Shown here one piece after another: positions 17,478 through 26,024 of a DNA stretch of 64,000 bases. The stretch is from Gemmatimonadota bacterium (GTDB lineage: Bacteria > Gemmatimonadota > Gemmatimonadetes > Gemmatimonadales > GWC2-71-9). The stretch's first letter is position 1; every line of letters starts with the position of its first letter. A program made the position numbers and the translations under genes. The notes beneath the pieces were generated by a model that was not told the origin of the DNA, searched no databases, and was given only the letters and a program-made list of their open reading frames with translations. The stretch covers positions 62,001-126,000 of the forward strand of contig JANYLJ010000011.1 of assembly GCA_025357945.1 (NCBI GenBank), read 5' to 3'.

Positions 17478-19271
17478 TCAGGTCGCCGGCACCAGGATCA
17501 GCACGGACCACGGCGGCACCGTCAACGAGAGCACGCCGTCGCTCACTACCGCATCCTGGTGCGGGACCCCCTCACCGCCGAACTCCGCCGACTGCGAATC
17601 GAGCACCACGCGCCAGCTGCCGACGCGATCCGCCATCGGCACACGATAGCCACTCTCCAGCCACGCCACGGGGCTTACGTTGACGACCGCCAGCACCGCG
17701 CCGGCATCGGCTGCCGGCCGAACGAACACCAGCACTCCGTTGCGGGGGTCGACGTGGACCAGGTGGAGCTCCCTGGCTCGCAGCGCTGGGCGATCCCACC
17801 GGACCTGATTCGCGGCCGCGACCAGCGCACGCATCTGGGTGCCGTACCTGTCACCACATTGCGACCAGTCGAAGCGGTGATCGCCGTGCAACGGATTGCC
17901 GTCCATCCGCGGATGCCAGTAGCCCGGTTGGTGACACTCGCTGCCCATGAAACACATCGGCGTGCCCGGTAGTACCGCGCAGAGCGCCCAACCGAGGCGA
18001 GCCTTGGCCCGTGCGTGCGCGTCATCGCGCCCGCCGACGAGTTCGATAAAGTGGCGGTGGCCAGCCCGCGCGCCATCCTGGTTGTCGTGCGCATCATCGT
18101 GGGAACCAAGGAGGTAGCGGATGCGCGCCGCCGCGTTCGGCAGGTCCACCACGCTCGCCAGGTGCTCGATGCGGACGGCGGCCTCGGCCGCTTCATCCAC
18201 GCCGGCGCGGAACTGGTGAGGATCCGCGAGCGACCAGACCCGGTCGAAGCCGAGTTGGTCGACCAGCGTGTCCCAGCCCGATTCGTCCTCGCCGGTCGAT
18301 TCCGCGATCAGGAGTTTCGAGCGCCAGGCTGGTTCGGCCCGTACGTCATGCACGACGGCCCCGAGCAGGTCGCGCGAAATCTCGTTTGCTGCGTCGATTC
18401 GTAGGCCGTCTACGTGATATTCCGCGAACCAGATGCGTGCGTTTGCGATGATCAGGTCGCGAACTTCTCGTTTCCAGAATGCGAGCCGGGGCCCCCACGG
18501 CGAGCGTTCACCGCCTTCGAAGAACACGCCGCCCTCGTGCGTCATCCCGTCGAATTCCCACAGCCGATTGTCGACGTCACTGAGATGGTTCCAGACCACG
18601 TCGAAGATGACGGCGAGTCCGACGTCGTGCGCGGCACGCACCAGGTGTCGCAGCTCCAACGGCGACCCGAATGACGACTCGGGCGCAAAGAGGTGCGATG
18701 GTCCGTATCCCTCGCTGCCATCGCCCGGGTTCTGCTGCACGGGCAGGAGGGCGATGGCGTTGAATCCGAGCGACCGGATATAGCCGAGCTTGCGCTCGAA
18801 CTGGGCGAACGTCCCGGTGCCGGTGGATCCGGTGTCGATCCCGTCGCCACCGCCGACGAAGGATCCGACGTGCACCTGATATACCAGCCAATCCGACGCT
18901 GCTGGCGTGACGAAGGGGTCGTCCGCCAGGCCGCTCGCTACCAGTTCACCGGCGACGTCAACCACCACGGCGTTGCCGTCGGCGTGGCGGGTCTCGCGCG
19001 CCCACGGATCGATGCGCAGCAGGCCGCGTTGGCCGGGGTTGTGGCTGTCGCCGCCGCGGTTGTCGATGACGAAGAGGTATTCGTCCCCGGCCTGGACGCC
19101 GGCGATTTCGGCGTCCCAGATGCCCCCGGGTTGGGCCGCGAGCAGGTGCTCGTTCTGGCGCCAGTCGCTGAACGTACCCATGACCGCGACGCGCGACGCG
19201 TGGGGAGCCCACACGCGAAACCGGCAGCCGGTCGAGGTGAGCGTGGGGCCCATCGCTCCGGCATCGGTCAA
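17478..19271 (-). CDS. GH13 alpha-glucan enzyme, branching-enzyme-like
   Basis: 597 residues. The TTG start at 19271 is preferred because GGAGGAG stands 8 nt before it; another TTG at 19316 and an ATG after it are weaker. An N-terminal CBM48-like domain (CRFRVWAPHASRVAVMGTF) precedes the GH13 barrel. The barrel carries DVVWNH, GLRIDAANEI with nucleophile Asp293, LLIAES with acid/base Glu324, and GSHDDAH with His391-Asp392. There is no signal peptide, so it is cytoplasmic. It is probably a second glycogen branching enzyme or relative alongside the GH57 enzyme; a trehalose-pathway hydrolase is the main alternative. Confidence 0.8.
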   Translation of the reverse strand: MTDAGAMGPTLTSTGCRFRVWAPHASRVAVMGTFSDWRQNEHLLAAQPGGIWDAEIAGVQAGDEYLFVIDNRGGDSHNPGQRGLLRIDPWARETRHADGNAVVVDVAGELVASGLADDPFVTPAASDWLVYQVHVGSFVGGGDGIDTGSTGTGTFAQFERKLGYIRSLGFNAIALLPVQQNPGDGSEGYGPSHLFAPESSFGSPLELRHLVRAAHDVGLAVIFDVVWNHLSDVDNRLWEFDGMTHEGGVFFEGGERSPWGPRLAFWKREVRDLIIANARIWFAEYHVDGLRIDAANEISRDLLGAVVHDVRAEPAWRSKLLIAESTGEDESGWDTLVDQLGFDRVWSLADPHQFRAGVDEAAEAAVRIEHLASVVDLPNAAARIRYLLGSHDDAHDNQDGARAGHRHFIELVGGRDDAHARAKARLGWALCAVLPGTPMCFMGSECHQPGYWHPRMDGNPLHGDHRFDWSQCGDRYGTQMRALVAAANQVRWDRPALRARELHLVHVDPRNGVLVFVRPAADAGAVLAVVNVSPVAWLESGYRVPMADRVGSWRVVLDSQSAEFGGEGVPHQDAVVSDGVLSLTVPPWSVLILVPAT

Positions 19272-19502
19272 GGCGGGTACTCCTCCATCGGGTGGCCTGT
19301 CATGATGGTCATGCAAGCCCGGAGACGATCGTCAATCGGAAGTTATGCGTGTGGGCCCCGGACATATTAACGTGGCCGAGGCACCGTCCCTCGAACGACG
19401 GTGTTCTGGCGGTGGTCCCGCCGCCGATACTGCGGAAGGGCGGGATCCAGTCGGATGCTGCTATTTTCAGGTTCGCCACGTCCAATGACCGGGGTATGAC
19501 TC

Positions 19503-21962
19503 GTGCGCAAGACGTCTCTGATCGCGCTTGCGACCATGTTGGTGGCCGCCTGCCAGGACTCACCCACCGCGCCGATCGCGGCTACCGGCAGCGTCGCTGC
19601 GGCCAGTGTTCGCGCCGGCGATCCGACATACATCGTTGTCTTCCATGACAGCGTGAGGAATGTCGGCGCACTCACGAACACGCTGGTGAGCGTTCACCAT
19701 GGCACGCTTAAATACCGCTATGTGAGTGCGATTCATGGCTTTGCCGCGGCGATACCGGATTCGGAGATTGTCAGGCTGCAGCGCCATCCGGGCGTCGTAT
19801 ACGTGGAACGCGACGCCGAGATGCACATCGTCGGCAGTCAGTCGAACCCGCCATCCTGGGGTCTCGATCGGATCGATCAGGTTAGCCTACCGCTCAATTC
19901 GCTGTACAACTATGCCGTCACTGGCTCGGGTGTGAACGTATACATCATTGACACCGGGATCCTCACTACCCACGTCGACTTCGGCGGGCGGGCGTCAGGG
20001 GTGTTCACCGCGATCGCGGACGGCAATGGCACCAATGACTGCAACGGTCACGGGACGCACGTCTCTGGAACGGTCGCCGGTGCGCAGTACGGCGTCGCGA
20101 AGCAGGCGAAGCTGTATGCGGTGCGGGTCCTGGATTGCACCGGGAGTGGTCTCACATCGGGCGTGATCGCAGGCGTCGACTGGGTCACGGCCAACGCCGT
20201 GAAGCCCGCCGTCGCGAACATGAGCCTCGGCGGCTCGGCGTCGACCGCACTGGATCAGGCGGTTACCAGTTCCGTTGCGGCGGGCGTCACCTACGCTGTC
20301 GCGGCCGGGAACAGCAACGCCGACGCCTGTCTCTCGTCCCCATCGCGCGCGCCAGCGGCATTGACGGTTGGCGCCACAGACATTTCCGACACGCGCGCAT
20401 CGTTCTCGAACTTCGGTAGCTGTGTCGACCTGTTCGCACCAGGCGTCGGCATCACGTCAGACTGGGCGACCAGCAACAGCGCGACCAACACGATCAGTGG
20501 AACGTCGATGGCGTCGCCGCACGTGGCCGGCGTCGTGGCGTTGTTCCTGCAGACCCAGCCGAACGCCACGCCGGCGGCGGTTGCTGCGGCGTTGACCGGC
20601 AACGCGAGCGCGGGTCGCGTGGCGAACGCGGGCACGGGCTCGCCGAATCTCCTGCTCTATATGGGATTCATCACAGTATCCGACCTGCCGCCGGTGGCGA
20701 GTTTCACCTGGACCTGCCCGGGGCTGACTTGCACCTTCGATGCGAGTGGGTCAACGGACGATGGCAGCATCGTGTCGTACACCTGGGACTTCGGCAAGTC
20801 GCCGAACGGCACCGGGAGCGGGAAGGTCGTCACGGTGACGTATCCGCACGTCGGCACGAGGAATGTGACCTTGACGGTGACCGACAATGCCGGTCAGACC
20901 AACTCGATCGCCAAGACGATCACCCTCGGCGCTCCAGTGGACAATCCGCCGGTCGCGAGCTTCACCACCAGTTGTTCCGGGCTGACATGCAGCCTGAATG
21001 GCAGCGGCTCGACCGACGATGGTAGCATCGTGGCCTATGCGTGGTCGCTGGCGGGCTCCACGACACCGACCGCCACGGGGGCATCGGTGAGCGTGAGCTA
21101 CACCACGGGCGGCACCAAGGCCATCACGCTGACCGTGACCGATAACGGCGGTCAGACCAACTCGACCAGCACGACCGTCACGCTCAGCGCTCCGGTCGAC
21201 AATCCGCCGGTCGCGAGTTTCAGCTGGAGCTGTCCCGGCGTGACGTGCACCTTCGACGCGAGTGCGTCAACGGACGATGGCAGCATCGTGTCGTACACCT
21301 GGGACTTCGGCAAGTCGCCGAACGGCACCGGGAGCGGGAAGGTCGTCACGGTGACGTATCCGCACCTCGGCACGAGGAATGTGACCTTGACGGTGACCGA
21401 CAATGCCGGTCAGACCAACTCGATCAGCAAGACGATCACCCTCGGCGCTCCAGTGGACAATCCGCCGGTCGCGAGCTTCACCACCAGTTGTTCCGGGCTG
21501 ACATGCAGCCTGAATGGTGGCGGCTCGACCGACGATGGCAGCATCGTTTCGTATGCCTGGAGCCTGCCAGGATCGACCACCCAGGTCGCGGCGGGCGTGA
21601 CCACGAATGTGAGCTACACCACCGGTGGCACCAAGTCGATCACGCTCACCGTAACCGACAACGGCGGACAGACAGGCTCGCTGACGACGACCGTGACTGT
21701 CGCCCCGATCGACAATCCGCCGGTCGCGAGTTTCAGCTGGAGCTGCGCGGCGCTGTCATGCACGTTCGACGCCAGTGCGTCGACGGATGACGGCAGCATC
21801 GTGGCCTACGACTGGGACTTCAACAAGTCGCCGAACGGCTCGGGGAGCGGCAAGGTGGTCACGGCGCTGTACCCGCACGGGGGCCTCCGCAACGTCAAAT
21901 TGACGGTGACCGACAATGCCGGTCAGACCAACTCGATCACGATTCAGATCACCGTGATGTAG
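19503..21962 (+). CDS. Secreted subtilisin-like (S8) protease with five PKD domains
   Basis: 819 residues from GTG. The start VRKTSLIALATMLVAACQ is a lipoprotein signal with Cys17. An inhibitor I9 propeptide follows (TYIVVFHDSV to HGFAAAIP to VVYVERDAEM). The catalytic domain has Asp150 (IIDTG), His183 (NGHGTHVSG) and Ser335 (GTSMASPH), the proteinase K-like arrangement. From residue 396 to the end lie five PKD domains of 85-86 residues that alternate between two types. PKD domains usually bind proteins or polysaccharides outside the cell. Transcribed alone, with a hairpin after the stop. Overall a surface or secreted scavenging protease. Confidence 0.93.
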   Translation: MRKTSLIALATMLVAACQDSPTAPIAATGSVAAASVRAGDPTYIVVFHDSVRNVGALTNTLVSVHHGTLKYRYVSAIHGFAAAIPDSEIVRLQRHPGVVYVERDAEMHIVGSQSNPPSWGLDRIDQVSLPLNSLYNYAVTGSGVNVYIIDTGILTTHVDFGGRASGVFTAIADGNGTNDCNGHGTHVSGTVAGAQYGVAKQAKLYAVRVLDCTGSGLTSGVIAGVDWVTANAVKPAVANMSLGGSASTALDQAVTSSVAAGVTYAVAAGNSNADACLSSPSRAPAALTVGATDISDTRASFSNFGSCVDLFAPGVGITSDWATSNSATNTISGTSMASPHVAGVVALFLQTQPNATPAAVAAALTGNASAGRVANAGTGSPNLLLYMGFITVSDLPPVASFTWTCPGLTCTFDASGSTDDGSIVSYTWDFGKSPNGTGSGKVVTVTYPHVGTRNVTLTVTDNAGQTNSIAKTITLGAPVDNPPVASFTTSCSGLTCSLNGSGSTDDGSIVAYAWSLAGSTTPTATGASVSVSYTTGGTKAITLTVTDNGGQTNSTSTTVTLSAPVDNPPVASFSWSCPGVTCTFDASASTDDGSIVSYTWDFGKSPNGTGSGKVVTVTYPHLGTRNVTLTVTDNAGQTNSISKTITLGAPVDNPPVASFTTSCSGLTCSLNGGGSTDDGSIVSYAWSLPGSTTQVAAGVTTNVSYTTGGTKSITLTVTDNGGQTGSLTTTVTVAPIDNPPVASFSWSCAALSCTFDASASTDDGSIVAYDWDFNKSPNGSGSGKVVTALYPHGGLRNVKLTVTDNAGQTNSITIQITVM
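20688..21959 (+). repeat. Five PKD-coding repeats in A-B-A-B-A order
   Basis: Units start at 20688, 20946, 21204, 21462 and 21717, so the period is 258 bp with the fourth unit 255 bp. Units 1, 3 and 5 encode the DFGKSPNG/DFNKSPNG form; units 2 and 4 encode the TTSCSGLTCSLNG form. The stretch at 20751-21001 matches 21267-21517 (offset 516 bp) with only about three differences by eye, so a two-domain block was duplicated recently or is kept alike by gene conversion. Confidence 0.92.
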
Positions 21963-21988
21963 TCGGGGTTGACCGGGTACCCTCATCT

Positions 21989-22012
21989 CGAGCCGATCAA
22001 ACGATCGGCTCG
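21989..22012. terminator. Hairpin between convergent S8 and GH38-like genes
   Basis: Perfect 10-bp stem CGAGCCGATC/GATCGGCTCG with a 4-nt AAAC loop, followed on the plus strand by GGTCGTTT. It begins 27 nt after the protease stop and ends 8 nt before the 3' end of the minus-strand gene, so it may end transcription in both directions. Confidence 0.6.
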
Positions 22013-22019
22013 GGTCGTT

Positions 22020-23849
22020 TCACCCCTCGGGACGTCCATTTGGCAAGCGCTGCAGCTCGAGATCGAACACGGGAACCGCGGGCTCACCGGCGTACATCTC
22101 AGCGAACGGCAGTCGCAGCTGCTGGCCGCCGGCCACCGTCCCTGCCACGGCATGAACAATGGCCAGCGCCTGCAATCGTGTGAGCGCCGGGTTGCCGGGG
22201 ACGCGGCTGAGCGTCCAACCGATCAGCAACGGACCCCGTGCGCGCAACGACCAGCCGGGCCCTGTTACGCGCACTCCCTCTGGCGCAACAATGCGTTGCG
22301 TGGGGCTCCCGAAGAGCCAGCGACCGGCGAGCCCGCTGGCGGAACCGCTGGGTGCGAGCGTGACCGCACCGATCGGCGCGTGCAGCGTCACTTCGATCAC
22401 GGCCTGGTAGCGGGCGCCAAGGCGCCGTTCCAGTGCGATGCGATCGATGCTCGTGTGAATCACCAGGCGACGGTTGTCGGCGGTTACCGTCATCGGAATG
22501 GCCGCATCTGGCGCCGTGTCGTTCACGAATGGATAAATGAACGCCGCGCCCGCGCGCACCCTCGCGACGGCGTTGCGGTCGCCGACGATCCGGCGCCACG
22601 CGGCGGGCCAGGCGCCCGACGGCGGAGCCATCAGCGGGGCCGGCACGGCCGTCAATCCGGCGTTGCCGAGCGCGCCACCCACCACGGCACGATACAGGTC
22701 GGCGACCTGCGATATGTGTTGCCGCGCTTGGGCGACCGGGAGACCGTCTTGCCAGCGCGGGCCGAGCCCGACGTTGTGGTCGGTCGCCATCACGCCGGCG
22801 ATGGCGAGCGCCCGGGGCGACGTAGGCGTGAGCGCGTGGATTGCTTGGCGGAGACGCCAGCTCCACACTGGTTCGCTTGCCCGCAGCAGGTCCCAGTCGC
22901 CGCCCCACTCGCCGTGCAGAACGCGCAGCTGCTTGCCGCGTCGCGCTTCGAGGTGCTGGAAATAAATGTTTGGCAGGGAAGGCAGCAGCTTCGCGGCATT
23001 CTTCCGCATGTTCCACCGGCGGGCGGCCGCGCCAAGGTTCGCGACGCAATCCGGCTCACCGTTGTCCATCGCGTGTTGGATGATCGATACTGGCTCGGTG
23101 GTGGTGCGGTGCGCGAGTTGTTGGCCGACCCCGAGGCTCAGGATGCTGTCGTCGCTGATCGTGGCTGGAAACTGGCTGGGACTGAAGTAGCGGATGCAGT
23201 CCGGCGGCAGCAACCAGTGGGTCAACCCCGCGCCGTAGCTGTTGGGATCGACCGACACAAGCACTCGGGCACCGCGAGCACTTTCCCAGTAGAACGGATC
23301 CCTGGTGACGGTCGCCGGCAGGGGTGGGGAGAAGACCAGGTTGGGTCCCATCAGCAGGTACCTGATCCCGGCTGCGGCGAGTGCGTCGACCAGCGCTTCG
23401 GGGACGGCGGGTACGTCATTGACGACCGCGACCGTGGGGCGTCGGCCGAGTTCGTGCTGGACCCGGTTGAGGTGCAGCGTCAGCAGCTTCAGCGCCTCGG
23501 GGAATGCGGCGGCATGTGGGCTCAACAGTGTCGCGCCGACGCCGATCTGCCCACGCTGCACGAGCAGCCGCAGGCGCGCGATGTGCATCGGGTCATCATG
23601 ATAGTGGTCGAGCCACGCCTCGACCGACCAGCCACCCTCCTCGAACCAGACGAATGACGGATCGCGCGTCGCGGCTTCGATCGCGTGATCGAGGATCCGG
23701 ATGCGTTGCCGGCCGACGTCGGCGATCGGCGCCGTAAAGCCGAGATCGAGGTGACTGCCGGGTACGATGAAAATTGTGTCGCCCGCGCGTTGGGCGGGCG
23801 CTGTTGCCGGCAGCGCCAGCAACAGCGTCATCAGCGCCGGGAAACGCAT
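22020..23849 (-). CDS. GH38-like (DUF5054-type) secreted glycosidase candidate
   Basis: 609 residues with signal peptide MRFPALMTLLLALPATAPAQ. The mature start IFIVPGSHLDLGFTAPIADV resembles the metal-binding start of GH38 alpha-mannosidases and the related DUF5054 group, where the His and Asp (SHLD) bind zinc. Further marks are a long segment with DPSFVWFEEGGWSVEAWL and RGQIGVGATLLSPHAAAFP. Likely an exported sugar hydrolase; the substrate is unknown. The ATG at 23849 overlaps the upstream M55 stop as TAATG, so it is translated with two M55 peptidase-like genes and probably an M28 peptidase gene. This suggests joint use of glycopeptide or cell-wall material. Confidence 0.7.
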   Translation of the reverse strand: MRFPALMTLLLALPATAPAQRAGDTIFIVPGSHLDLGFTAPIADVGRQRIRILDHAIEAATRDPSFVWFEEGGWSVEAWLDHYHDDPMHIARLRLLVQRGQIGVGATLLSPHAAAFPEALKLLTLHLNRVQHELGRRPTVAVVNDVPAVPEALVDALAAAGIRYLLMGPNLVFSPPLPATVTRDPFYWESARGARVLVSVDPNSYGAGLTHWLLPPDCIRYFSPSQFPATISDDSILSLGVGQQLAHRTTTEPVSIIQHAMDNGEPDCVANLGAAARRWNMRKNAAKLLPSLPNIYFQHLEARRGKQLRVLHGEWGGDWDLLRASEPVWSWRLRQAIHALTPTSPRALAIAGVMATDHNVGLGPRWQDGLPVAQARQHISQVADLYRAVVGGALGNAGLTAVPAPLMAPPSGAWPAAWRRIVGDRNAVARVRAGAAFIYPFVNDTAPDAAIPMTVTADNRRLVIHTSIDRIALERRLGARYQAVIEVTLHAPIGAVTLAPSGSASGLAGRWLFGSPTQRIVAPEGVRVTGPGWSLRARGPLLIGWTLSRVPGNPALTRLQALAIVHAVAGTVAGGQQLRLPFAEMYAGEPAVPVFDLELQRLPNGRPEG

Positions 23850-24952
23850 TACGGTTTGAGCGCCGCCCACTCTACCAGATTCATGATCGTCCCGATGTCC
23901 TCGGCCTTGTTCGTGTCGTAGGTGAAGCAGCGTGGCCCGGCGGCGGTATCCGGCGTCAGGGTGAACCCTTGCGGCTTCGCCATCACCTCGTAGACCGGTT
24001 GCGCAAAGGTGTTCCGGATGCACCAGGCGACGTGGTACGGCTTCGAGAAGGTGACCAGCTTGACCTGTCCCGCCTTGGCGCGCTGCACGGCCTTCGTCGC
24101 TGCCGCCTTGATCTGGGCGTGTACCCGCGGGAGCGGCATCATGGCGCCGCCGGATCCGCTGAGCGCGATCTTCACAGTGACCACTTCGGCGGATGGGAAC
24201 GCCTCCTTCATCTCCGCCGCGTACGAATCGTCGCCGGAGACCATGCCGAGCGGCACGCCGAACTCGGCGCCGATGAAGGCCGAGATTCCGGATTCGTTGA
24301 GCTTCATCCCGTTCACGGTCATCGGACCGCCGAGGGCGTAGCTGTGGGCGATGATTCCCGGCGTCCCGGCATTCGGATGGTTCCCGACCACCATCATCAG
24401 GTTCATCCTGGAGTTGACGCCGGTCTCCATCACGTTCGGCCGCGGCCACCCGCGCAGCAGCATCGCCGCCGAGTCGACTTTGTCCACCAGCACGTTGCGG
24501 AAGTTATTGGCACCATGGCCTTCGACAACGAAGAACTGCGTTGCGCCACCACGACGCGCGCCGGCGATCGCTGCGTTGAGCTCGTCGGTGAGTTCCTGCC
24601 GGAATCGCTGATGGTCCGGGGAGTTGCCCGACCGCCCGTTCGACATCTCGCGGCCGTTGTTCACGACGCCGGCGAGTCCCTCCATGTCGGTGACGATATA
24701 CACGGCGAATCCGCCCGGCTTCACCAACTTCTCGAGCTTGGTGCGCGCAAGGTCGTTCTCGGTGACGCCGAAATACTTGTCCGGCGGCAACGTGTCTGCG
24801 TCGCCGAGAGGCGGTGGCGGCGTGACCGGCACGGCTCCTCCGCCACCCCAGGCTGCACCGCGACCGGTACCCTGGGCCGCGAGCGGCGATGCTAATACCA
24901 GCATGGTGGCCGCGACCAGCGCGGCGCGCGGAATCCTGGCGTGGCAGTTCAT
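23849..24952 (-). CDS. Exported M55 (DppA-like) D-aminopeptidase, metal site intact
   Basis: 367 residues from the ATG at 24952, which overlaps the upstream stop as ATGA; a GTG at 24964 is in frame but less likely. Signal peptide MNCHARIPRAALVAATMLVLASPLAAQ, then a Gly/Pro-rich linker to about residue 55. The DppA zinc ligands are all present: Asp89 and Glu91 in VYIVTDMEG, His146 in VEGHGANN, His192 in VVGNHPNAG and Glu220 in LNESGI. Bacillus DppA removes D-amino acids from peptides, so a role in using cell-wall peptides in the periplasm is plausible. It lies between its degenerate paralogue and the GH38-like gene. Confidence 0.85.
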   Translation of the reverse strand: MNCHARIPRAALVAATMLVLASPLAAQGTGRGAAWGGGGAVPVTPPPPLGDADTLPPDKYFGVTENDLARTKLEKLVKPGGFAVYIVTDMEGLAGVVNNGREMSNGRSGNSPDHQRFRQELTDELNAAIAGARRGGATQFFVVEGHGANNFRNVLVDKVDSAAMLLRGWPRPNVMETGVNSRMNLMMVVGNHPNAGTPGIIAHSYALGGPMTVNGMKLNESGISAFIGAEFGVPLGMVSGDDSYAAEMKEAFPSAEVVTVKIALSGSGGAMMPLPRVHAQIKAAATKAVQRAKAGQVKLVTFSKPYHVAWCIRNTFAQPVYEVMAKPQGFTLTPDTAAGPRCFTYDTNKAEDIGTIMNLVEWAALKP

Positions 24953-25974
24953 CGGGTCACCCACGGCTGCATGGCATCGATCAGGTAGCCGATCTGACGG
25001 GCGCTCTCGGTGGTGAAGCGGAACGAACGTAGACCGGTCTTTTCGAGGGTGAACCCGGACATCGCGGCGATCTGGCCGACGACGTCGTCCGACATCGAAC
25101 TCTGGACCGTGAACTCCACGCGGTACGGCTTGTCCATCTTGAACGGCGCGAACGCTCCCGCCTTCTCGCGGCGCACCGCTTCGGCCGCGCCGGCGGCGAT
25201 CATCTGCCGCACCCTGACCGGCGAGTAGGTGATCCCGGCCTGCCTGCCGACCGCGTATTTCGTGATTATGCCAACGAACCCGTTCGGGAGCATCGCCCTG
25301 GTTTCTTCGATCGCCGCGTCGTCGCCAGCCACCATCGATACCGAGACGCGCATCTCTCCGGCGATCAGCGCCGAGATGGCGACCTCATTGAGCGGCTTGC
25401 CATTCACGGAAAACGCGTCGAAGCCGAAGGTGTGCGGCAGGATTCCCTTGCTCCCCGCGCTCGCCACGGCACCGTCGAACATCAGCGTCCCGAAGGTGCT
25501 GTCGAGCCCGGAGATCATGAAGATCGGGCGGGGGAAGCCGCGCACCAGCACCACTGCACTATCGAGTTCCCACGGCAGGATATTGCCGAAGGAGTTGCCC
25601 GGGTGTGCATCGCCCACGACGAACGATCTCGCGCCACCAAGGCGTGCGCCACGGACGGCGGCGTTGGCCTCCTGCGTCAGCAGCGAGCGAAAGCGCCCCT
25701 CATAGTCGGCGAACGACGCCGTGTTCGTCTGGGCCGGCGCACCAGCCTCGGTGCCCGCCATGACCTCCTTCATGTCGACGGCGGCGCCCATCCCGGCCAT
25801 GTTCGAGACGATGTACACGCGAAAGCCGTTTTCGAATGGCAGGTGCTTGCCCTGAAACACGTTGGGGCCGGTGCCGGGCCCGCCGCGTTCGCCGGCTTGG
25901 CCGGGAAGCGCGACGGCGCTCGCGATCAGGAGTGCCAGCAGGGGGCGTGTGCAGCGCGGGAACGACATCGGCAT
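24949..25974 (-). CDS. M55-like paralogue with lost metal ligands (probable pseudoenzyme)
   Basis: 341 residues from the ATG at 25974 (a GAAAGG stands about 7 nt before it); a coupled ATG at 26025 with TGATG overlap is the alternative. Signal peptide MPMSFPRCTRPLLALLIASA onward. Fold and order match the neighbouring M55 protein throughout, but the first ligand motif reads SNMAG instead of TDMEG, so Asp and Glu become Asn58 and Ala60, and the second His is Val170. His124 and Glu197 remain. With three of five ligands gone it is unlikely to be a normal zinc peptidase; it may pair with the active copy or bind peptides. The open frame is intact and under the same operon. Confidence 0.8.
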   Translation of the reverse strand: MPMSFPRCTRPLLALLIASAVALPGQAGERGGPGTGPNVFQGKHLPFENGFRVYIVSNMAGMGAAVDMKEVMAGTEAGAPAQTNTASFADYEGRFRSLLTQEANAAVRGARLGGARSFVVGDAHPGNSFGNILPWELDSAVVLVRGFPRPIFMISGLDSTFGTLMFDGAVASAGSKGILPHTFGFDAFSVNGKPLNEVAISALIAGEMRVSVSMVAGDDAAIEETRAMLPNGFVGIITKYAVGRQAGITYSPVRVRQMIAAGAAEAVRREKAGAFAPFKMDKPYRVEFTVQSSMSDDVVGQIAAMSGFTLEKTGLRSFRFTTESARQIGYLIDAMQPWVTR

Positions 25975-26024
25975 GGGGCGGCCTTTCAGGGTGCAAGTGG
26001 TGGGGCAGGGTGTGTGGTGGGTCA

